From Archangium violaceum (lineage in GTDB: Bacteria; Myxococcota; Myxococcia; Myxococcales; Myxococcaceae), in the NCBI RefSeq assembly GCF_016887565.1, contig NZ_CP069396.1, positions 7,608,001 through 7,672,000 on the forward strand: a stretch of 64,000 nt of DNA, in the 5' to 3' direction. Below the pieces are notes generated by a model. That model saw only the letters and a list, made by a program, of their open reading frames with translations, was not told the DNA's origin and did not search any database. Made by a program: the position numbers and the translations under genes. Position 1 is the stretch's first letter. The number at the start of each line of letters is the position of its first letter. Below are positions 31,469-39,931 of this stretch, one piece after another.

Positions 31469-33433
31469 ATGGACCTCAAACGCCTTCTCCCTTCCCTCGT
31501 TCTCTCGCTCCTCGTGGCAGCCGAAGCCTCCGCCCAGTCGGCCACGAAATTCGCCGTTCCAGGCTCGGCGGTGACCGCCAGCACCTATGACGTGGCGAAC
31601 AACGCCGTCCCCGCGAATGCGGTCGACGGCAGCCTGACCACCCGCTGGGCGGGCCAGGGCGATGGGGCCTACATCACCTTCGATCTCGGCACCACACAGA
31701 GCGTGCAGCTCATCAAGATCGCCTGGCATCAGGGTGATACCCGCACCACGACCTTCGACGTGCTCGCCGGTGCCTCCACGAGCGGCCCATGGACGACGCT
31801 GATCAACCGCGGCGTGAGCAGCGGAGCAACCACCAACCCCGAGACCTACGATGTCGCCGATACCAACGCCCGCTACGTCCGGATCGTGGGACACGGCAAC
31901 AGCTCCGGCAACGGCTGGAACAGCATCACCGAAGTCGAGCTCTGGGGAGCATCGGCAGGCACGGGCGGACAGCTGCCCGTTCCGGGCTCGGCGGTGACGG
32001 CCAGCACCTATGACGTGGCGAACAATGCCATCCCCGCGAATGCGGTCGACGACGATCAGACCACCCGCTGGGCGGGTCAGGGCGATGGGGCGTACATCAC
32101 CTTCGATCTCGGCACCACGCAGGGTGTGCAGCTCGTCAAGATCGCCTGGTACCAGGGCAATACCCGCACGACGACCTTCGACGTGCTCGCCGGTACCTCC
32201 ACCAGTGGCCCGTGGACGACGCTGATCAACCGCGGCGTGAGCAGCGGAACGACCACCGACTTCGAGACCTACGATGTCGCCGATACCAACGCCCGCTATG
32301 TCCGGATCGTGGGGCACGGCAACAGCTCCGGCAACGGCTGGAACAGCATCGCCGAAGTCGAGCTCTGGGGAGCATCGGCAGGCACGGTCGACCAGGTGGC
32401 GACGCCCACGTTCAACCCCGCTCCCGGCACCTATACCAGCGCGCAGACCGTCTCCATCAGCTCCGCCACCGCTGGAGCCTCGATCCGGTACACCACCGAT
32501 GGCAGCACCCCTACCTCCACCACCGGCACGCTCTACAGCGGCCCGCTCTCTCTCGGCACGACGACCACGTTGAAGGCGATCGCGTACCAGAGCGGGCTCA
32601 CCCCCAGCCCGGTCCGGAGTGGCACGTATACGATTGGGGCGGGTGGCCTCGATCCTTCAGCGCCACCGAGCGGCAACTTCGATCTCTCGCACTGGAAGAT
32701 CACGCTCCCGGACGCCAGCGAGGTCAGCGCTTCCACGCTGAGCAACGGTTACGAGCTCGAGGACACGTTCTACACGGACCCGGTGACGGGCGGCATGGTC
32801 TTCCGCTGTCCGAACCTCGCCGAGACGACCACCAACTCCAGCTACTCCCGGACGGAGCTGCGCGAGATGCTCGCTCCGAGTGGAAGCGCGAGCGCTCCCG
32901 CCAACAATTGGGTGATGTCGACGTCCTCCTCGTCCGCCAAGGCCGCCGCGGGCGGCGTGGATGGAACGCTCAGGGCCACCCTTACGGTGGATCGTGTCTC
33001 CACCACTGGGGACAGCGGGAAGGTCGGCCGGGTGATCGTGGGCCAGATCCATGGCCCGGACAGCGAGCCCATCCGGCTGTACTTCCACAAGCGCCCCTCC
33101 GACTCGCGAGGCGCCATCTACTTCGCCCACGACACACCCTCCAACAGCACCACCTACTACCCAATCATTGGAGACCCGAGCAACTTGAACCCCGCGAACG
33201 GAGTTCTGCTCGGTGAGACCTGGAGCTACGAGATCAAGGTCGTTGGGCAATCCATGACAGTCAAGGTCACGCCAGCGGGCCGTGCGACCGTCACGGCGAC
33301 CTTCACCCTGGAGTCCGGGTACAACAACCTGGGTATGTATTTCAAGGCCGGGGTCTACAATCAAAACAACACCGGCACGGCGGCGGATTACGTGCAGGCC
33401 ACGTTCTACAGCGTGACCCACACCCATCCTTGA
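31469..33433 (+). CDS. Secreted PL7 alginate lyase with two F5/8-type binding modules
   Basis: Extracellular polysaccharide lyase of about 654 aa. A signal peptide ends in ASAQ. Two nearly identical F5/8-type C / CBM32-like domains of about 140 residues follow (about 28-310). Next are a chitobiase C-terminal-like domain (about 315-390) and the PL7 catalytic jelly roll (about 400-654). The three PL7 motifs are visible: SRTELRE, QIHG and YFKAGVYNQN, which carry the catalytic Arg, Gln, His and Tyr. The QIH form is usually linked to guluronate-containing alginate. The start ATG 31469 has only a weak ribosome site, so a few residues are uncertain. It stands alone and converges with RNase R. Confidence 0.9.
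   Translation: MDLKRLLPSLVLSLLVAAEASAQSATKFAVPGSAVTASTYDVANNAVPANAVDGSLTTRWAGQGDGAYITFDLGTTQSVQLIKIAWHQGDTRTTTFDVLAGASTSGPWTTLINRGVSSGATTNPETYDVADTNARYVRIVGHGNSSGNGWNSITEVELWGASAGTGGQLPVPGSAVTASTYDVANNAIPANAVDDDQTTRWAGQGDGAYITFDLGTTQGVQLVKIAWYQGNTRTTTFDVLAGTSTSGPWTTLINRGVSSGTTTDFETYDVADTNARYVRIVGHGNSSGNGWNSIAEVELWGASAGTVDQVATPTFNPAPGTYTSAQTVSISSATAGASIRYTTDGSTPTSTTGTLYSGPLSLGTTTTLKAIAYQSGLTPSPVRSGTYTIGAGGLDPSAPPSGNFDLSHWKITLPDASEVSASTLSNGYELEDTFYTDPVTGGMVFRCPNLAETTTNSSYSRTELREMLAPSGSASAPANNWVMSTSSSSAKAAAGGVDGTLRATLTVDRVSTTGDSGKVGRVIVGQIHGPDSEPIRLYFHKRPSDSRGAIYFAHDTPSNSTTYYPIIGDPSNLNPANGVLLGETWSYEIKVVGQSMTVKVTPAGRATVTATFTLESGYNNLGMYFKAGVYNQNNTGTAADYVQATFYSVTHTHP
31556..32391 (+). repeat. 423-bp in-frame tandem duplication inside the PL7 gene
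   Basis: Unit 1 spans 31556-31978 and unit 2 runs from 31979 to about 32391. They are offset by exactly 423 bases (141 codons) and nearly identical in DNA as well as protein, including a long shared end at GAGCATCGGCAGGCACGG. The differences are a few scattered substitutions, so the duplication is recent or kept uniform by gene conversion. Confidence 0.85.
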
Positions 33434-33442
33434 GCACTCCCG

Positions 33443-33476
33443 GGACGGTCCGCGGCAACCTGTCAGCGGACCGTCC
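33443..33476. terminator. Bidirectional hairpin terminator between PL7 and RNase R
   Basis: A perfect 11-bp stem (GGACGGTCCGC at 33443-33453, complement at 33466-33476) with a 12-base loop lies between two convergent genes, 10 bases after the PL7 stop. No U-tract follows on either strand. It could end transcription with Rho or protect the 3' ends. Confidence 0.6.
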
Positions 33477-33490
33477 TCACCAACACGGTC

Positions 33491-36400
33491 CTACCTACCC
33501 GACCGCTTCTTCGCCTTGCGCGCGGAAGCGGTCTTCTTCGCGCTCCCCTTCGCCTTGGCCCCACCCGGTGAGCGAGCCTTCGACGCGGACTTCTTCGCGA
33601 CGGCCTTCTTCACGGCCGCCTTCTTCGTGGTGGCCTTCTTCGCGACCGGAGCCTTCTTCGCGGCAGCCGGAGCCTTCTTCGCGGCCGGAGCCTTCTTCGC
33701 GGCCGCCTTCTTCACGGCCGCCTTCCGGACCGGAGCCGCCTTGCGAGCCCCGGCGGCACGCTTCGCACGCGTCGGCTTCTGCTCGGCCGCTGCGGCCTTC
33801 TTGCGCCGCTTGGGAGGCACGGCCCGAGGCGCCTCGCTCTCCTCGCCCCCTTCACGCGCGTCCAGCGCCGCCAGGGCGCGGATGCGATCGAAGCCCGCGG
33901 GAGCCGTCGGGGTGAGCCGCTCCACGATCTCCACGGACTCGGTCTGCCGCTCCACGGTGGGAGGAGCCACTTCCGCGGTCTCCGCCCGCTCCGCCGGAGC
34001 CTCTTCCACGGCAGCCGTCTCGGCGGCCCGATTCCGCACTGCCTCCGCTTCGGCCATCGAGAGCTCGCCGGCGTCGACCCCGCGCTGGGGCCGACCCCAC
34101 CGCTCCTCGCGGGCCCGCTCGCGCGAGGCACGGGAGGCCTTCTTCCGCTCCTCACGGGCCTGCTGCTTCTGGGCCTCCTGCTCCACCCTCTCCACGTCCT
34201 GGATGGACCGCACGGTCCTGCCAGCGATCTCCAGGGCCTCGAACTCGATCCGCCGCAGGGACAGGTTCACGTTGACCAGGCGCACCCGGGTCTTCTGTCC
34301 CACCCGCACGCGGAAGCCACCCGGCAGCGTGAAGGTGTGCAGCGTCTTGTCGAAGCGCGTCCCGAACCCGAGCGAGTCGGCGCGGACGAGCCCCTCGACG
34401 TGCACCTCGTCGAGCTCCACGAAGAAGCCGAACTCGACGAGGCCCGCGACGGTGGCGGCGAACTCCTCGCCCAGGCGGTCCTTCATCATCAGGGCCGCGT
34501 AGAAGGAGACCACCTCGCGCTCCACCTGCATGGCGGCGCGCTCGCGCTCGGAGCTCTGGGAGGCCATGTCCTCCAGCCGCTGCTCCTCGCGCTCCAGCTG
34601 GGCGGGAGACCGCTCCTGCCCCTCGCGCTCCCAGTGCGCCTTGAGCAGCCGGTGGACGAGCAGGTCCGGGTAGCGGCGGATGGGCGAGGTGAAGTGGAGG
34701 TAGAACTCGGCGGCCAGTCCGTAGTGGCCGACATCCGAGGCCGTGTAGACGGCCTGCATCATGGAGCGCAACAGGAGCTGGTTGAGGGCGCGCTCCTCGG
34801 GGTGGCCCTGGAGCTGGGCCATGAAGGCATTGAGCGCCTTCGGGGTGATGTCCTCGGCCACCATGCGGAAGCCGTAGGCCTGGGCCAGCTGGGCGAAGAC
34901 GGCCAGCTTCTCCTCGTCGGGCTCACCGTGGTAGCGGTACACGCTGGGCAGGCCCTGATCGGCGAAGAACTTCGCCACCGCCTCGTTGGCGGCGAGCATG
35001 CACTCCTCGATGAGCCGGTGGCTGTCCTTGCGCTCGCGGCGCTCCATGCGGGCGGGCAGACCGTCCTCGCCCATCACCACCTTGTGCTCGGGCAGGTTGA
35101 AGTCGATGGCGCCGCGCTCCTTGCGCATCTGCATCAGCACGCGGGCCAGGGCCATGAGCCGCTCGAAGTGGGGCTTGAAGGCGTTGCGGTGCGGGACGTC
35201 CTTGCCGTCGAGCACGTCCTGCACCTCGTTGTAGGTGCAGCGGGCGTGGCTGCGCATGACGCCCGGGTAGAGCTCGCTCGAGACGAGCTTGCCGCGCGTG
35301 TCGAGCACCATGTCCGCCACCATGCACAGCCGGTCCTCGTCGGGGCGCAGCGAGCAGATGCCGTTGCTGAGCCGCTCCGGGAGCATGGGCAGCACACGGT
35401 CCGGCAGGTAGACGGAGGTGGCGCGGCGCAGGGCCTCGGCGTCGAGCGAGGTCCCCTCGCGCACGTAGTGCGTCACGTCGGCGATGGCCACCACGAGCCG
35501 CCACCCCTGCGGGTGTTCCTCGGTGTAGACGGCGTCGTCGAAGTCACGCGCGTCCTCGCCATCGATGGTGACGAGCGCCATCTGCCGCAGGTCGCGGCGA
35601 CTCTCTCCGCGGGCCTCCTCCTCGGAGACCACCGGGCGGATGCGATCCGCCTCGTCCATGACCTCGGGGGGGAACTCGTCGGAGAAGCCCTGCGAGTAGG
35701 CGATGGAGAGCACCTCGGCGCTCGGATCGCCGGGCTTGCCGACGGAGCCCGCGACCTCGCCATAGAGGCCCTCGCCGGGCTCCAACAGCTCCGCGCCGAT
35801 GCCCAGGCGCACCCTCACCACGTCTCCGTCACGCGCCATCTGGGTGGGCGGGACGCGGATGGGCCCCTGCGTCTGGAGGTTCTTGTCGTAGGGAATCACC
35901 AGGGCGTCGCGCCGGCCGCGCTCCACATAGGTGCCGATGGCGAGCTGCCGCGTCCGGTCGAGCACGCGGACGAGGCGGCCCTCCATGCGCCCGGGGCGCC
36001 CCCAGGACTCCACGATCACCCGATCATTGTCGAGCGCCCGCGCGGCCTCCTGGGGCGGAAGGAAGATGTTGTCTCCCTCGCCCGAGCTGGGGTGGACGAA
36101 GCCGTAGCCATCGCGGTGCACGTGGAGGATGCCCTCCACCGTGAAGGTCTCCTGTCCCGCCTCCGCCCCACGCTCGCGCCGGCCACCCCGGCCTCGCGGC
36201 TCGAAGCGCTCCTCACGCGCGAAGCCTCCTCCGCGTCCGGAGCGGCGATCCTGCTCGAAGCGGCCGCGGTTGTCGGACCGGCCCTCGAAACGGCCCGCCT
36301 GCCCGGCGCGGCCCCCTCCCGGCTTGTCCCGCCGGGCGTCGAAACGGCCACCGCCGGGCCTCTCCTGCCGGGCGAAACGGCTCCGGGGCTCGGCGGTCCC

Positions 36401-36928
36401 CCGCTCCTCGAAACGGCCGCGCGGCCCAGGTGCGCCCCGATCCTCGAAGCGCGCCTGGGGCTGATCCCTGCGGCCCTCGCGCACGAAGCGGCCCCGTGGC
36501 TCGGGACGGCCCTCCCGCGAGAAACGGCCCCGGGGAGCGAAGCGCTCATCGACTCCAGGCCGGGCCTCCTCGCGCGGCGGACCCCCGGGCCGGCGCTCGT
36601 CTCGAGTCCCCTGGCGCCAGGCTCCTGGAGGGCGGCCCTCACGCTCGTGCCCTCGCGGCTCCCCACGGGCCTCGGGCTCGCGCCGGACGAAGGGAGGCCG
36701 TGCCCCCCCGTTCCCATCGGTCCCATTGGAGGCCGGCCGCTCGCCCCGCAGGCGGAACCGCTTACCCTCCTTGAGCAGCTCGCCGTTGCGCACCAGATCC
36801 CGCAGGGCGCGCTTGAGCTGGGTCTGCTGCCCGGGGTGCAGTCCGGTGAGTCGCAGGAGCTCCTTGACCCCGAGGGGGTGCTTGGAGTCGGACAGGTGTC
36901 GCTTCACGTCTTGAAGAATGTCGGTCAC
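33491..36928 (-). CDS. rnr: RNase R with Arg-rich N-terminal region and histone-H1-like tail
   Basis: 3'-5' exoribonuclease that degrades structured RNA. From GTG 36928 the protein is about 1145 aa, against roughly 800 for E. coli RNase R. A winged-helix-like domain (about 1-62) is followed by about 200 residues of Arg/Gly/Glu-rich low-complexity sequence (repeats such as RGRFxxEGR and RGRFEERG). Cold-shock domains then precede the RNB domain with the intact IDGEDARDFDD catalytic Asp cluster. An S1 domain follows, then a long basic tail ending in KKAPAAKK-type repeats. An upstream GTG at 36988 lies inside the previous gene's terminator and is unlikely. Confidence 0.93.
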   Translation of the reverse strand: MTDILQDVKRHLSDSKHPLGVKELLRLTGLHPGQQTQLKRALRDLVRNGELLKEGKRFRLRGERPASNGTDGNGGARPPFVRREPEARGEPRGHEREGRPPGAWRQGTRDERRPGGPPREEARPGVDERFAPRGRFSREGRPEPRGRFVREGRRDQPQARFEDRGAPGPRGRFEERGTAEPRSRFARQERPGGGRFDARRDKPGGGRAGQAGRFEGRSDNRGRFEQDRRSGRGGGFAREERFEPRGRGGRRERGAEAGQETFTVEGILHVHRDGYGFVHPSSGEGDNIFLPPQEAARALDNDRVIVESWGRPGRMEGRLVRVLDRTRQLAIGTYVERGRRDALVIPYDKNLQTQGPIRVPPTQMARDGDVVRVRLGIGAELLEPGEGLYGEVAGSVGKPGDPSAEVLSIAYSQGFSDEFPPEVMDEADRIRPVVSEEEARGESRRDLRQMALVTIDGEDARDFDDAVYTEEHPQGWRLVVAIADVTHYVREGTSLDAEALRRATSVYLPDRVLPMLPERLSNGICSLRPDEDRLCMVADMVLDTRGKLVSSELYPGVMRSHARCTYNEVQDVLDGKDVPHRNAFKPHFERLMALARVLMQMRKERGAIDFNLPEHKVVMGEDGLPARMERRERKDSHRLIEECMLAANEAVAKFFADQGLPSVYRYHGEPDEEKLAVFAQLAQAYGFRMVAEDITPKALNAFMAQLQGHPEERALNQLLLRSMMQAVYTASDVGHYGLAAEFYLHFTSPIRRYPDLLVHRLLKAHWEREGQERSPAQLEREEQRLEDMASQSSERERAAMQVEREVVSFYAALMMKDRLGEEFAATVAGLVEFGFFVELDEVHVEGLVRADSLGFGTRFDKTLHTFTLPGGFRVRVGQKTRVRLVNVNLSLRRIEFEALEIAGRTVRSIQDVERVEQEAQKQQAREERKKASRASRERAREERWGRPQRGVDAGELSMAEAEAVRNRAAETAAVEEAPAERAETAEVAPPTVERQTESVEIVERLTPTAPAGFDRIRALAALDAREGGEESEAPRAVPPKRRKKAAAAEQKPTRAKRAAGARKAAPVRKAAVKKAAAKKAPAAKKAPAAAKKAPVAKKATTKKAAVKKAVAKKSASKARSPGGAKAKGSAKKTASARKAKKRSGR

Positions 36929-36962
36929 GAGAGGTCCCAGAGCAGGGAGCCAACGGGCCCTG

Positions 36963-37002
36963 AAAAAAGTAAGCCCGGCAGGTCCCACTGGGGACCCCCG
37001 GG
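36963..37002 (-). terminator. Intrinsic terminator after the histone-like gene
   Basis: On the minus strand, CCCGG and GTCCC pair with GGGAC and CCGGG around a four-base loop (arms 36998-37002/36974-36978 and 36991-36995/36982-36986). This is followed shortly by six U residues (A-run 36963-36968 on the plus strand). It lies between the histone-like gene stop (37046) and the RNase R start (36928), and it argues that rnr uses its own promoter or read-through. Confidence 0.75.
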
Positions 37003-37045
37003 CGAAAGACTTCGATGCGGAGTGCCTTGGAGCGTAGAGGGTCTC

Positions 37046-38401
37046 TCAGGGCTTGACGTTCACGGTGAGCTTGAACGAGCGCTCCACCTGACCGGGGTTG
37101 AACGCCTTGGCGAGGAAGAACTCGACCTCGGACGTTCCGGGGTTGCGCGGGGTGAAGAAGAACTCGCGGGTGGCCGAGCCGTCGGTGCCCGGCTCGAAGT
37201 TGGCCTCCCGCAGGCCCACGCGCTTGGCCGCCGTGGGCTCGATGGCCCACGTGAAACCCGGCTGCTCCTGCAGACGCACGGTGATGGCGTGGTTGAGCTT
37301 CGCATCGATGTTGGCGGGCTGCTCGCCCTCCACCTGGACGATCTCCATGCCCTCGCGGGAGATGGGCCGGGCCTCGGAGGGACGCGGCTCCACGTTCTCC
37401 ACCTCGATGCGACCACCCCAGCCCGAGGACTTGTCCACCACGCCGGTGACGGCGAGCGTCTGGCCCAGGTGCTTGCGCAGCCCCTTGGCGCCCTTGCCCT
37501 CGAGGATGTAGGACACCTGCTGCCGGGTGCCGCCGTTGGAGACCACCAGCACGAACTCCTCGCCGGTCATCTCCAGGTTGCCGCGCAGCGAGGCGAAGCC
37601 CTTCATCCCCGCGCCCATGCCGGCCGACACCACCTGGGACACCTCGCCGGGAGACAGGTAGCGCAGCCGGGTCTCCACCTCCACCGGCGCCACCACGGGC
37701 TCCTCGACCTCGGGCTTCTTCGCGGAGAACTTCCGCACGTCCACCGTGCCGCCGTAGTTGGTGGTCTTCTTGATGAGACCGCTGACGGACACCTTGTGGT
37801 CCATATAGGCCGGCAGCACCTCCTGATCCGGCCCCTGGAGGATGAAGGTCAGCTCGCGCTTGTCGCGGCCCACCACCATGAGGGCGGGCAGACCGTCGAC
37901 CATGGACAGGCGGCCCTTGAGGCTGCCCTCGCCCACCACACCCCGGCCCTGGCCGGCGGTGAGCAACTGCTCCATGTCGCGCTTGTTGAGCGGCTCGCCC
38001 GGGGGAGGCAGCTTGGTGGCGCGGGGACGCGGCTTCTCGGCCGCGGGCACCACGGGGGCCTCCGCCCTGGCGGACTCCTTGCCCCGGGTGGCCTCCTTCA
38101 CCTTGCCCGCCACCTTCGTGGCGACCTTCGAGGCCGCCTCGGCGACCTCCTTCACCTTGGTCGCGGCCTTCGCGGCGACCTTCTTCGCGGCGGGCGCTTC
38201 CTTCTTGGCCGCAGCGGGCGCTTCCTTCTTCACCGTCGCGCCCTTCTTCGCCACCTTCGCGCCCTCCGCCGCCTTCGTCACCAGTTTCGCGGCGGCCTTC
38301 GCCACGCTCTTGGACGCGGTCTTGAGGACACCCGGTTTCGTCGACTTGACCTTCTTCTCAGCGGGAGTCGCCTTCTTGGCCCCGGACCTGGGCTTGGCCA
38401 T
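37046..38401 (-). CDS. Histone-H1-like protein with two OB-like modules and a chagasin-like C-terminus
   Basis: 451-aa mosaic protein without a signal peptide. The first 130 residues are Lys/Ala-rich (SVAKAAAKLVTKAAEG, KKEAPAAAKKEAPAAKK), resembling histone H1 C-terminal tails and the DNA-binding tails common in myxobacteria. Two similar modules of about 75 residues follow (about 155-235 and 270-345). They share the pattern LxxVVxxxxxxLxFILxG...VSGxxxKxxxxGGxxxVxxx and may be OB folds. The last 90 residues (FTWAIEP, EFFFTPRNPG, SFKLTVNVKP) look like an Ig/chagasin-type beta domain. A good sigma70 promoter lies at 38489-38517 and an intrinsic terminator follows. Start ATG 38401 with AAGGAG. 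Role unknown; nucleoid or RNA association is a guess. Confidence 0.75.
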   Translation of the reverse strand: MAKPRSGAKKATPAEKKVKSTKPGVLKTASKSVAKAAAKLVTKAAEGAKVAKKGATVKKEAPAAAKKEAPAAKKVAAKAATKVKEVAEAASKVATKVAGKVKEATRGKESARAEAPVVPAAEKPRPRATKLPPPGEPLNKRDMEQLLTAGQGRGVVGEGSLKGRLSMVDGLPALMVVGRDKRELTFILQGPDQEVLPAYMDHKVSVSGLIKKTTNYGGTVDVRKFSAKKPEVEEPVVAPVEVETRLRYLSPGEVSQVVSAGMGAGMKGFASLRGNLEMTGEEFVLVVSNGGTRQQVSYILEGKGAKGLRKHLGQTLAVTGVVDKSSGWGGRIEVENVEPRPSEARPISREGMEIVQVEGEQPANIDAKLNHAITVRLQEQPGFTWAIEPTAAKRVGLREANFEPGTDGSATREFFFTPRNPGTSEVEFFLAKAFNPGQVERSFKLTVNVKP

Positions 38402-38488
38402 CGACGCTGTCTCCTTGGATTTCCCGTGTCTTCTCAACGGGTTGGCGCGCCAGCACCCAACCGGACGCAGGCCTCGCGATCACCGGAA

Positions 38489-38517
38489 CTTGTAACGATG
38501 ATCAGCAGGAGTGTCAA
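38489..38517 (-). promoter_or_regulatory. Sigma70-type promoter for the histone-like gene
   Basis: TTGACA (perfect -35; complement at 38512-38517) is 17 bases from TACAAG (-10; complement at 38489-38494), reading on the minus strand. The predicted transcript would start near 38482, giving a leader of about 80 bases before ATG 38401. Confidence 0.6.
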
Positions 38518-38638
38518 ACAAAGTCTTGAATTTCCTAGGGACTTTGATCCCAAAAACAGCCTGTCGCTACACACCTGTTTCGCCCTCCCCTGGTAAAGCC
38601 GAACATCCCTGGGAGATCACCCCAACGGAGCCCGACCC

Positions 38639-39865
38639 ATGAAGGAAGATGACGCGCTGCTGCCCGTGGAGGAAGCACGTGCTCGCACGCTCGCCCTGGT
38701 GTCCCCGCTGCCCCACGAGTGGGTGCGGATGGAAGAGGCCCTCGGGCGGGCCCTCGCGGTGGACGTCCGCGCGCAGCGCACCCTGCCCCCCTGGGACAAC
38801 TCGGCCATGGATGGCTTCGCGGTGCGCAGCGCCGATCTGACGGCGCCCCCGCCCATCCGCCTCCAGGTCCGGGAGACGATCTACGCGGGCCAGACGCCCC
38901 GGGAAGAGGTCCGGCCGGGGAGCTGCGCGCGGATCATGACGGGGGCCCCCCTGCCGGCGGGCGCGGACGCGGTGGTGATGCGCGAGCGCACCCGGCTGGC
39001 TCCCGGGGGCGAGACGGTGGAGATCCTCGAGGCGGTGGGGCCGGGAAACTTCGTGCGGCCCCGGGGTGAGGACGCGCGCGAGGGCGAGGTGCTGCTGGCG
39101 CGGGGCACGCCCCTGGGGATTCCGGAGCTGGGGCTGCTGGTGGGCCAGGGAATGCTGACGGTGCCCGTGCCGCGCCGCCCGCGGGTGGCCATCCTCTCCA
39201 CCGGCGACGAGCTGTGCCGGGCGGACGCGCCCGCCGAGGGCCGCATCGTGGACGCCAATGCCCCGGCGCTCTCCCTGGCCGTCCTCCGGGCTGGCGGGGT
39301 GCCCTCGGTGCTCGGCATCGCCCGGGACACGCTGGAGGACGTGTACCAGCACCTGGCGGCGGCCGAGGGCTACGATCTGGTGCTGACGAGCGCGGGCATG
39401 TCCGTGGGCGAGCACGACTTCGTGCGCGAGGCCCTGGAGAAGCTGGGCGTGGAGCGGGACTTCTGGCGCGTGGCCATCAAGCCCGGCAAGCCGCTCGCCG
39501 TGGGCCGCAAGGGGAACACCGCCTACGTCGGACTGCCGGGCAACCCCACCTCCTCGCTCGTCACCTTCGAGCTCTTCGTCCGCCCCGCCCTGCGGCGCAT
39601 GCTGGGGCACTCGGAGGTGGAGCCACCTCGGGTGGGCGGCCGACTCGCGGGCGAGCTCAAGAAGCCAGTGGGGCTGGCCCACTACGTGCGCGTGACGGCT
39701 GCCTGGCAGGACGGTGAGCTGTGGGCCCGGCCCCTGTCCACCCAGACGTCGGGTGTGCTGCGCTCCGCGGCCTCGGCCACTCACCTGCTCCACTTCCCAC
39801 GCAATTCAAGTAGGCTGGCTAATGGTGACAGCGTGGAATTGCTCCCTCTTTCCTGGGGGGCATGA
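38639..39865 (+). CDS. moeA: Molybdopterin molybdenumtransferase MoeA
   Basis: Inserts molybdate into adenylylated molybdopterin during molybdenum cofactor synthesis in the cytoplasm. The family landmarks are PPWDNSAMDGFAV (about 50-62), GAPLPAGADAVVMRE, RVAILSTGDEL, SVGEHDFV, KPGKPLAVG and GLPGNPTSS. The usual TSGGVSVG loop reads TSAGMSVG, a mild deviation. Length 408 aa is normal. The start ATG 38639 has GGAG eight bases upstream. RibA follows 66 bases later in the same direction; both pathways start from GTP. No other molybdenum cofactor gene is in the window. Confidence 0.93.
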   Translation: MKEDDALLPVEEARARTLALVSPLPHEWVRMEEALGRALAVDVRAQRTLPPWDNSAMDGFAVRSADLTAPPPIRLQVRETIYAGQTPREEVRPGSCARIMTGAPLPAGADAVVMRERTRLAPGGETVEILEAVGPGNFVRPRGEDAREGEVLLARGTPLGIPELGLLVGQGMLTVPVPRRPRVAILSTGDELCRADAPAEGRIVDANAPALSLAVLRAGGVPSVLGIARDTLEDVYQHLAAAEGYDLVLTSAGMSVGEHDFVREALEKLGVERDFWRVAIKPGKPLAVGRKGNTAYVGLPGNPTSSLVTFELFVRPALRRMLGHSEVEPPRVGGRLAGELKKPVGLAHYVRVTAAWQDGELWARPLSTQTSGVLRSAASATHLLHFPRNSSRLANGDSVELLPLSWGA

Positions 39866-39931
39866 AGAACGAACCACGACGGTTCGCATCCAACTTGTGC
39901 CTTCAGATGTTGTGCGAGAGAAGGGATCATC

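Noticed and set aside
33580-33730. Repeated GCCTTCTTCGCGGCC-type DNA near the RNase R 3' end as a possible CRISPR or tandem-repeat array
   Set aside because: The repetition is explained by the KKAPAAKK protein repeats. It has no spacers of uniform length and no cas genes nearby.
36928-36988. Upstream GTG at 36988 as the RNase R start
   Set aside because: It lies within the preceding gene's intrinsic terminator hairpin and would add residues unrelated to the conserved N-terminal domain.
34337-38596. A 1419-codon open frame on the plus strand opposite RNase R and the histone-like gene
   Set aside because: It runs antisense to two clear genes and across their terminator and promoter, and its translation is biased low-complexity sequence with no recognisable domain.
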